Shown: positions 58,490 to 64,000 of the stretch, one piece after another
Numbering within the stretch: the stretch's first letter is position 1
How the letters are laid out: every line of letters starts with the position of its first letter
NCBI RefSeq assembly: GCF_014649795.1
Contig: NZ_BMTS01000013.1
Span: forward strand, 1-64,000
Source of the DNA: Streptomyces melanogenes
GTDB lineage: Bacteria > Actinomycetota > Actinomycetes > Streptomycetales > Streptomycetaceae
Direction of reading: 5' to 3'
DNA length: 64,000 bases
Program-made: the position numbers and the translations under genes
The notes under the pieces: generated by a model
What the model was told of the DNA's origin: nothing
What the model saw: the letters and a program-made list of their open reading frames with translations, nothing else
Databases searched by the model: none

Positions 58490-58539
58490 TTGCCTTCAGC
58501 AACCAATCACTCCTACACTCCTATGGTTGCCCTAAGCAA
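58490..58539 (+). promoter_or_regulatory. Two TTGC-N5-GCAA palindromes, likely MarR operators
   Basis: TTGC-CTTCA-GCAA (58490-58502) and TTGC-CCTAA-GCAA (58527-58539), the second extended to GTTGC/GCAAC, are 37 bases apart and end 57 bases before the marR gene. Autoregulation by MarR is inferred. Confidence 0.6.
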
Positions 58540-58595
58540 CGAGATCAAGGAATCTCAGGAACTCCGGCACTCCGGAATCTCACGAGGAGGGCTCG

Positions 58596-59063
58596 ATGGC
58601 CGCGCAGAGCCACTACGAGGAGTTGGCCCGGCAGCTCAGCGCCATCGGGGCCGTCAAGCGCGGGCTCGGCCGGATCCTGCCGGCCGAGTGCCCCGCCGGG
58701 TCCGCCGCCGTACTCACCCTCCTCGGCCGCCACGGCGAGATGCGGATCAGCAGGCTCGCCGAACTCCTCGATGTGGACATGTCGGTGACGAGCCGTCATG
58801 TCGCGCACGTGGCCGCGCGCGGCTGGATCGAGCGCGATCCCGACCCGCTGGACAAGCGGTCGCGGATCCTGCGGCTCACCCCCGCCGGCCGCGCCATGCT
58901 CGACGAGCTCGGGCGGCGCACCGCCCAGATGTTCGCCCGGACCCTGCGCGACTGGTCCGACGAGGAGGTCGGGCAGCTGAACGTCATGCTCGCGCGGCTC
59001 AGAGAGAGCTTCGACTGCCGCGAGGAGCCCCTCGCCCGTACACCCGCCACCCAACAGGCTTAG
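58596..59063 (+). CDS. MarR family transcriptional regulator
   Basis: The 155-residue protein has the MarR winged helix: GEMRISRLAELLDVDMSVTSRHVAHVAARGWIERDPDPLDKRSRILRLTPAGRAMLDEL covers about residues 48-107, with the wing DPLDKRSRI. Dimer helices flank it. ATG 58596 follows GAGGAGG. The EmrB-type pump gene starts 15 bases downstream, so the two form an operon repressed by its own first gene, the usual multidrug arrangement. Operator-like palindromes lie upstream. Confidence 0.93.
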   Translation: MAAQSHYEELARQLSAIGAVKRGLGRILPAECPAGSAAVLTLLGRHGEMRISRLAELLDVDMSVTSRHVAHVAARGWIERDPDPLDKRSRILRLTPAGRAMLDELGRRTAQMFARTLRDWSDEEVGQLNVMLARLRESFDCREEPLARTPATQQA

Positions 59064-59078
59064 AGGAGAAGGAAGTTC

Positions 59079-60686
59079 ATGGCTACATCCACACCGGCCG
59101 GTGTGCGGGACGGCCGCGCCGCCCACGGAGGGCACCCCTCCGACGGCGGCGCGCCGATGACTCACCGGCAGATCATGGAGGCGCTGTCCGGGCTGCTGCT
59201 CGGCATGTTCGTCGCCATCCTGTCCTCGACGATCGTCTCCAACGCCCTGCCGCAGATCATCGGCGACCTGGGCGGCGGCCAGTCCGCGTACACCTGGGTG
59301 GTCACGGCCTCGCTGCTGGCGATGACCGCGACCACGCCGCTGTGGGGCAAGCTCTCCGACCTGTTCAGCAAGAAGCTGCTGGTCCAGATAGCCCTGGTGA
59401 TCTACGTCAGCGGTTCGGTGATAGCCGGGCTCTCCCAGAACGCGGGCATGCTGATCGCCTGCCGCGTCGTCCAGGGCATCGGCGTCGGCGGCCTCTCGGC
59501 GCTCGCCCAGATCATCATGGCCGCGATGATCGCGCCGCGTGAGCGCGGCCGGTACAGCGGCTACCTCGGTGCCACGTTCGCGGTCGCGACGGTCGGCGGC
59601 CCGCTGCTCGGCGGCGTGATCACGGACACGGACTGGCTGGGCTGGCGCTGGTGCTTCTACGTGGGCGTCCCGTTCGCGGTGATCGCGCTCATCGTCCTGC
59701 AGAAGACCCTGAAGCTCCCGGTCGTGAAGCGCGAGGTGAAGGTCGACTGGGCGGGCGCGTTCTTCATCAGCGCGGCGGTGTCGCTGCTGCTGGTGTGGGT
59801 GACGTTCGCGGGCGACAAGTACGACTGGATCTCCTGGCAGACGGCGGCGATGGTCGGCGGCTCGGTGCTGCTGGGCGCGGTCTTCGTGTACGTGGAGTCG
59901 AAGGCGGCCGAGCCGATCATCCCGCTGCGGCTGTTCCGCAACCGCACGATCACGCTCGCCTCGCTGGCGTCGCTCTTCGTGGGCGTGGCGATGTTCTCCG
60001 GAACGGTGTTCTTCAGCCAGTACTTCCAGCTGGCGCGCGGCGAGTCCCCGACGATGTCCGGCGTCCTGACGATCCCGATGATCGGCGGCCTGTTCATCGC
60101 CTCCACGGTCTCCGGCCAGGTCATCACCAAGACCGGCCGCTGGAAGGCGTGGCTGGTGAGCGGTGGCGTCCTGGTCACGGCGGGTCTCGCGCTGCTCGGC
60201 ACGATGCGGTACGACACGGCGTACTGGCAGCTCGCGATCTACATGGCGCTGATGGGCCTCGGCATCGGCATGATGATGCAGAACCTGGTGCTCTGCACGC
60301 AGAACCAGGTCTCGGCGGCCGACCTCGGCTCGGCGTCGTCCGTGGTGACGTTCTTCCGTTCGCTGGGCGGCGCGGTGGGCGTGTCCGCGCTGGGCGCGGT
60401 GATGGCGAACCGGGTCACGCACTACGTCAAGGACGGCCTGGCCGACCTCGGCCCGCAGGCGGCGGGCCTGGGCGCGGGCGGCGGCGGCATCCCCGACCTG
60501 GACAAGCTCCCGGCGCCGCTGCGCACGGTGATGGAGAGCGCGTACGGCCACGGCGTGGCCGACGTCTTCCTCTACGCGGCCCCGTGCGCCCTGCTCGCCT
60601 TCTTCGTGACGCTGTTCATCAAGGAGGTAGCGCTGAAGTCGTCGCGAACCTCTGAGACGCCGAAGGCGCTGAAGGCGGCGAACTAA
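59079..60686 (+). CDS. MFS efflux transporter, DHA2 (EmrB/QacA) type
   Basis: The 535-residue protein has 14 predicted helices. Motifs include LSSTIVSNALPQIIGDLGG in helix 1, GKLSDLFSKKLLVQIAL (motif A) and GATFAVATVGGPLLGGVITDTDWLGWRWCFYVGVPF (motif C, near 160-190). It exports drugs or endogenous compounds by proton antiport. ATG 59079 follows GAGGAGAAGG. It is the second gene of the marR operon and ends at a strong terminator (60722-60760). From memory the S. coelicolor counterpart lies at the same place after sigN. Confidence 0.94.
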   Translation: MATSTPAGVRDGRAAHGGHPSDGGAPMTHRQIMEALSGLLLGMFVAILSSTIVSNALPQIIGDLGGGQSAYTWVVTASLLAMTATTPLWGKLSDLFSKKLLVQIALVIYVSGSVIAGLSQNAGMLIACRVVQGIGVGGLSALAQIIMAAMIAPRERGRYSGYLGATFAVATVGGPLLGGVITDTDWLGWRWCFYVGVPFAVIALIVLQKTLKLPVVKREVKVDWAGAFFISAAVSLLLVWVTFAGDKYDWISWQTAAMVGGSVLLGAVFVYVESKAAEPIIPLRLFRNRTITLASLASLFVGVAMFSGTVFFSQYFQLARGESPTMSGVLTIPMIGGLFIASTVSGQVITKTGRWKAWLVSGGVLVTAGLALLGTMRYDTAYWQLAIYMALMGLGIGMMMQNLVLCTQNQVSAADLGSASSVVTFFRSLGGAVGVSALGAVMANRVTHYVKDGLADLGPQAAGLGAGGGGIPDLDKLPAPLRTVMESAYGHGVADVFLYAAPCALLAFFVTLFIKEVALKSSRTSETPKALKAAN

Positions 60687-60721
60687 CCAGACTCGGGTGC
60701 CCCAAGCGGAGGCACCCGAAA

Positions 60722-60760
60722 GGGGCGGCAGGCAGGGGACGGCCTGCCGCCCCGCTTTTT
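60722..60760 (+). terminator. Strong intrinsic terminator after the MFS gene
   Basis: GGGGCGGCAGGC and GCCTGCCGCCCC form a 12-bp stem, followed by GCTTTTT, a true U-run that is rare in this window. Confidence 0.93.
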
Positions 60761-60767
60761 GCCCGGG

Positions 60768-60830
60768 GTTCGTCTGCGGGTGAGTGGTGGGCTGGTCGCG
60801 CAGTTCCCCGCGCCCCTAGACGCGCCCCTC
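60768..60830. repeat. Family A dispersed repeat, locus 7 (single arm)
   Basis: TTCGTCTGCGGGTGAGTGGT then GCTGGTCGCGCAGTTCCCCG and CGCCCC, with no facing arm. It ends directly at the remnant of a broken gene (60845-61021). Confidence 0.82.
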
Positions 60831-60844
60831 CGGGCCGCCCAGTC

Positions 60845-61021
60845 GCCGAGTTCGAGGCGAAGGCCCACTCCCGCGGAGCCACCCACACGACGTTTCGCCA
60901 CCTCACCGAGTCCCTGAACCTCAACGGCACCCAGCGCGACGAGTTGCGCCAACTCCTGATCAGCAGCCGCCCGGAGCAGTACTCGGCGCCTCTGTGGCGG
61001 CTGCTGTCGGGGCCTGAGTAA
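60845..61021 (+). pseudogene. C-terminal remnant of an unknown gene
   Basis: A frame without start codon reads AEFEAKAHSRGATHTTFRHL, TESLNLNGTQRDELRQLLIS and ends WRLLSGPE at TAA (61019-61021). Codon use (G/C third positions) is that of a real gene, and the helical, Arg/Glu-rich content looks like a folded domain end. It begins right where the family A arm stops, so the 5' part was lost at the repeat. I cannot name the family. Confidence 0.5.
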
Positions 61022-61095
61022 GCAAGTCCGCCACACCTGCGATCCAGGTGCCCTACGGTGTCCGTCACGCGGAGCAGCCGAGGGGGACCTTAAGC

Positions 61096-61878
61096 ATGCA
61101 GCAGCCGCCACAAAGACCGCCGCGTCCAGATGAAGTGCTTGCTTTCCACAACGGGGACACGCTGGAGAACATCCCTGTCATCCGTGACACTCCGCGTCCG
61201 CGATTCCCCTGGATGGCCATGGTGGCCGGAACAGCCGTCTCCGCCATCATCGGCGCCTGCGTGGCCGTCCTCCTGCGCCAGCCGACGGTGCCCGACCCTG
61301 TGGCCGGTCCAGAAGCACGCCCGGATGCAGCCCACAGCGCTCCAGGACCTGAGCGGGCGAAGACCGCCGTCGCCCCTCCCACCACAGCGCGGTCTCACTC
61401 GGCCGCCAGAGAGCCGTCTTGCCTACCGGTGACGTACAAGACCCCCGACGGTCCCACCGCCTGCAAATCGAAGGCTGATATCTGCGTCACGGGCGCACCT
61501 TGGCATCTGGCCGACATCGACGGGGTGTGCGGGGGCCGAGCACCGCTCCAGGCCATTCACGTCATCTCGCAGCCGCCCACCGGCGGCGACCCCGGCTCCA
61601 GCTACTGCCTCGCGTGGACGGGCAGCGACGACGGCACCGGAAGGGACGCCGCTCTCCTCATGAACGCACCTGGCTACCAATGTGGCGCCAGCCTGGTGGG
61701 CGCAAACGGTCAGGCAATCCAGATGGATGGAACTTCCATTTTCAGCGACAGCCCCCAGGACTGCACGGGGTCGTACCCGGACACCAGGCTGACCTACCCG
61801 GCCGTCCTCGACTTCCCGAGCAATGGGGGAGTTCAACCTCCCGAGTACGTCTGTGTCGTGGCACGGACGGGCGCCTGA
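61096..61878 (+). CDS. Membrane-anchored secreted protein of unknown function, 260 aa
   Basis: ATG 61096 (MQQPPQRPPRPDEVLAFHNG), after GGGGGACC, starts a protein with a Pro-rich cytoplasmic stretch and one membrane segment near residues 40-60 (WMAMVAGTAVSAIIGACVAVLL). A Pro/Ala/Ser linker and an extracellular domain of about 145 residues follow. That domain has eight cysteines (SCLP, TACKSKADIC, GVCGG, SYCLAW, YQCG, DCTGS, YVCVV), probably in disulfides. Codon use is less GC-biased than in neighbours, which may mean recent acquisition. No domain recognised. Confidence 0.7.
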   Translation: MQQPPQRPPRPDEVLAFHNGDTLENIPVIRDTPRPRFPWMAMVAGTAVSAIIGACVAVLLRQPTVPDPVAGPEARPDAAHSAPGPERAKTAVAPPTTARSHSAAREPSCLPVTYKTPDGPTACKSKADICVTGAPWHLADIDGVCGGRAPLQAIHVISQPPTGGDPGSSYCLAWTGSDDGTGRDAALLMNAPGYQCGASLVGANGQAIQMDGTSIFSDSPQDCTGSYPDTRLTYPAVLDFPSNGGVQPPEYVCVVARTGA

Positions 61879-61965
61879 GGGGGCCCGGCCCCCACCCGGA
61901 GGCCGCGCGGCGGAGCCGCAAATGTCAACAGGGGGAAGGGGCGGGGTGGGGGCTCAAACCCCCCG

Positions 61966-62751
61966 TCAAACCGCCCGCTTCGCCTCAATCCCCGCAATCA
62001 AAATATCCAACGCAAACACAAAATCCCGCTCCCGCATCTCCTCCACCGTGTCCCCGCCCCGCGCCTCCATCAGTTCCTCCGCGAGGTCCATCGCCTCGTG
62101 GAAGCCGGGGCGTTCGCGGAGGGCGCCCATGGCCTGGGCGAAGTACTCGTCCTGGGTGACGCCGGCCTCCGCGCAGCGGGCGACGAAGTGGCCCTCGATC
62201 GTGCCGAAGCCGTAGACGAACTGGAAGACCGCGGAGAGGCCGCCGGTCACGCCGTGGGCGGGCAGGCCGGAGCGGCTGAGGATCTTCTGGGCGGCGGCCG
62301 CGAACTCCATCGAGTTCGGGCCGATGTTGAGGTAGCGGCCGACCAGCGGCGACACCCAGGGGTGGCGGACCATGACCGAGCGGTAGCTGACGGCGAGTTC
62401 GCGCAGCTGGTCCCGCCAGTCCGCGTCCGCCCCGGCGCCCTCCACGTCCGGCACCCGCAGCTCCCCGAACACCGAGTCCAGGGCGAGTTCCAGGAGGTCG
62501 TCCTTGGTGTCCACGTACCAGTACAGCGACATCGCCGTGACCCCGAGCTCGCCCGCCAGGCGGCGCATGGAGAACTTCGCCGGGCCCTCCGCGTCCAGCA
62601 GGCGCACCGACTCCGCGATGATCCTGTCCCGGTCGAGGGAGCTCGCGGACGCCGGCTGGTCGCTCCGGCGGGCGCGGCCCGCCGGTTTGCCGCTCTCCAG
62701 CCACACGCTGGTACGCGTCGGATTCTTCGCGCGGTCGGCTGCCGACACCAT
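61966..62751 (-). CDS. TetR family regulator with TetR_C domain
   Basis: The 261-residue protein has a 40-residue polar leader, then a TetR helix-turn-helix: RDRIIAESVRLLDAEGPAKFSMRRLAGELGVTAMSLYWYVDTKDDLLELALD (about 46-97), and a long ligand-binding C-terminal domain as in the TetR_C family of drug-responsive repressors. ATG 62751 follows GAGGAGGG. It reads in the same direction as the MFS gene that begins right of the window, 139 bases downstream of its stop, and has a composite palindrome in its promoter. The last 20 codons use A/T-ending codons, unlike the rest. Confidence 0.9.
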   Translation of the reverse strand: MVSAADRAKNPTRTSVWLESGKPAGRARRSDQPASASSLDRDRIIAESVRLLDAEGPAKFSMRRLAGELGVTAMSLYWYVDTKDDLLELALDSVFGELRVPDVEGAGADADWRDQLRELAVSYRSVMVRHPWVSPLVGRYLNIGPNSMEFAAAAQKILSRSGLPAHGVTGGLSAVFQFVYGFGTIEGHFVARCAEAGVTQDEYFAQAMGALRERPGFHEAMDLAEELMEARGGDTVEEMRERDFVFALDILIAGIEAKRAV

Positions 62752-62776
62752 GGCGTGCCCTCCTCGTGGGTCGTCG

Positions 62777-62805
62777 GACTGTCTGTACGTATACGTATGA
62801 CAGTC
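62777..62805 (-). promoter_or_regulatory. Composite palindrome in the tetR promoter
   Basis: GACTGTC (62777-62783) and GACAGTC (62799-62805) enclose TACGTATACGTA (62786-62797), itself a perfect 12-base palindrome. It lies 26 bases upstream of the TetR start, a likely self-operator. Confidence 0.6.
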
Positions 62806-62890
62806 GTACGGCGTTTCCTGCGGCGGTAGTCGAAGTGGGGCGGCACGGCAGGCACGGCACAGCGGAATGCTGCCGTCCGCCCCGTAGATG

Positions 62891-64000
62891 CTATGCCGCC
62901 GGCACAGGCTCCACCGTCGTGTCGGCACGCTCCGCCCGGGCCAGCAGCGCCGCCGCGAGCAGGCCTCCCGCCAGCACCGCCACCGCCCCGACCAGCTGAC
63001 TGGTCTCCAGGCCGGAGGCGAACGCGTCCGAGATCCGGGAGCGCTCGGAGTCGTCGCCCGCGGCCGCCAGCGCCGCCGGGAGCGAGGCCGCGCCCACCAC
63101 GGACGGGACCAGCGCCGCGAAGCGCGAGTTGAGGACCGCGCCGAGCACGGCCACGCCGAGCCCGTTGCCGAACTCCGCCAGCGTGCCGTTGACGCCCGCG
63201 CCCACGCCCGCCTTCTCCGGCGGGATCGCGCTCATCAGGGTGTTGGCCATGGCCGGCATCGAGACGGCGATGCCCGCGCCCATCACCACGAGACCGAGCA
63301 GCATCCCGCTGTAGTGCTCGCCGCCGAGCAGCGCGATCGCCGCGAGCCCGGTGGCGTTCGCCGCCATGCCCACCGCGATCGTCTTCGGCGTGCCCAGCTT
63401 GGGCAGCAGCCGCGCGCCCACGCCCGCCACGTTCAGCACGATCACGCTCAGCGCCAGCGGCGCGATCCGCAGCCCCGCCTCCAACGGCCCGTATCCGAGC
63501 ACGAACTGGAGGTGCTGGGTCAGCAGGAACAGCGAGCCGCCCATGCCGAAGGCGACCAGGATCGAGCCCGCGACCGCGCCCGTGAACTTCTGGTTCCGGA
63601 AGAAGTGCATGTCCAGCATCGGGTACGGGATGGACAGCTCCCAGCGGGCGAACGCGGCCAGGAAGGCCAGGCCCACCGCGGCCGAGACCAGCACGTGCGC
63701 CGACGTCCAGCCGTGGCCCGGGCCCGAGATGATCGCGTACACCACTCCGGTCATACCGACCGTGGAGAGCAGCGCGCCGAGCAGGTCCGGCCGGTCGCCC
63801 AGCGGGTTCTTCGACTCGGGGACCAGGACGAGCACGGCCACCAGGCCGAGCGCCGCGACCGGGATGTTGATCAGGAAGATCGAGCCCCACCAGAAGTGGT
63901 CGAGCATCAGACCGCCGATCAGCGGCCCGGCGGCGAAGCCGAGGGAGTTGACCGTGGCCCACAGCCCGATCGCCTTCACCCGCTCCTCGTTGTCGAATAT
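62891..64000 (-). CDS. MFS transporter (DHA2-like), partial at the right edge
   Basis: The frame is open to the window end, with the C-terminal 369 residues visible. It starts IFDNEERVKAIGLWATVNSLG, then GPLIGGLMLDHFWWGSIFLINIPV (motif C, D/E-linked helices of the 14-helix group), FFRNQKFTGAVAGSILVAFG, a loop AGVGAGVNGTLAEFGNGLGVAVLGAVL, and a last helix VGAVAVLAGGLLAAALL. Neighbour TetR at 61966 is the probable regulator. The N-terminal helices and motif A lie outside the window, so completeness cannot be judged. Confidence 0.9.
   Translation of the reverse strand: MFDNEERVKAIGLWATVNSLGFAAGPLIGGLMLDHFWWGSIFLINIPVAALGLVAVLVLVPESKNPLGDRPDLLGALLSTVGMTGVVYAIISGPGHGWTSAHVLVSAAVGLAFLAAFARWELSIPYPMLDMHFFRNQKFTGAVAGSILVAFGMGGSLFLLTQHLQFVLGYGPLEAGLRIAPLALSVIVLNVAGVGARLLPKLGTPKTIAVGMAANATGLAAIALLGGEHYSGMLLGLVVMGAGIAVSMPAMANTLMSAIPPEKAGVGAGVNGTLAEFGNGLGVAVLGAVLNSRFAALVPSVVGAASLPAALAAAGDDSERSRISDAFASGLETSQLVGAVAVLAGGLLAAALLARAERADTTVEPVPAA

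Overview
The window is high-GC actinobacterial chromosome, almost certainly Streptomyces. Strong GC3 codon use, BldC, Lsr2, a DUF3073 protein, geosmin synthase and two SigF/SigN-type sigma factors all point that way. The gene order matches, from memory, the S. coelicolor core-chromosome segment running from the hrpA/bldC region down to sigF/sigN. That comparison is recall, not a search.

Layout. 1-1420 is a disturbed accessory patch: the end of an IS630-type transposase, a DUF397 protein, a small zinc-ribbon protein, and an intact zincin-like metallopeptidase facing a truncated inverted copy of itself. 1580-1864 is a tRNA-Glu/Asp/Phe cluster. 1909-8540 carries a thiol-redox pair (CcdA-like plus anchored DsbA-like), HrpA helicase and a second, identical tRNA-Asp. 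8901-12319 carries bldC, a conserved unknown gene, valine dehydrogenase and DUF3073. 12438-22126 holds purM-purF and purL-purQ-purS on the minus strand, with a TetR/MFS pair and a sterol-carrier/maleylpyruvate-isomerase-type protein between them. 22458-27006 holds lsr2, three tRNA-Gly genes and an ABC exporter plus two-component cassette lying between two identical tRNA-Gly(GCC) genes. 27016-35324 holds purC, a dimethylformamidase-like protein, a degenerate M48-like membrane protein, purD and dnaX. These are followed by SRP RNA and tRNA-Ser(GGA).

35999-42073 encodes a 2024-residue secreted, LPPTG-anchored repeat protein. 42284-50979 has an ECF sigma factor with a translationally coupled NmrA-type reductase, a CDF transporter, geosmin synthase, a broken HhH-GPD glycosylase gene, a HerA-like ATPase and a LytR_C protein. 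51233-54503 has upp, tadA with its partner gene, tRNA-Ser(CGA) and a Dabb protein. 54741-56876 has sigF and sigN. The right end holds a lipoprotein, a MarR/MFS operon, hypothetical genes, and a TetR regulator beside an MFS gene that runs off the window.

Functional themes. Seven enzymes of de novo IMP synthesis (PurF, PurD, PurS/Q/L, PurM, PurC) lie in four separate minus-strand transcription units. Developmental regulators (BldC, SigF, SigN), nucleoid structure (Lsr2), replication (DnaX), protein targeting (SRP RNA) and translation (nine tRNA genes, TadA) make up the rest of the core. Four small exporter-plus-regulator modules (TetR/MFS, ABC/two-component, MarR/MFS, TetR/MFS) look like efflux systems.

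Outside the genes, the window has two dispersed hairpin repeat families. Family A occurs at seven loci in 3' intergenic DNA. Family B occurs at three loci: one copy breaks a DNA-repair glycosylase gene and another is translated in frame inside a lipoprotein. Several strong unassigned palindromes lie in front of purS, bldC, sigF, sigN, marR and a tetR gene.
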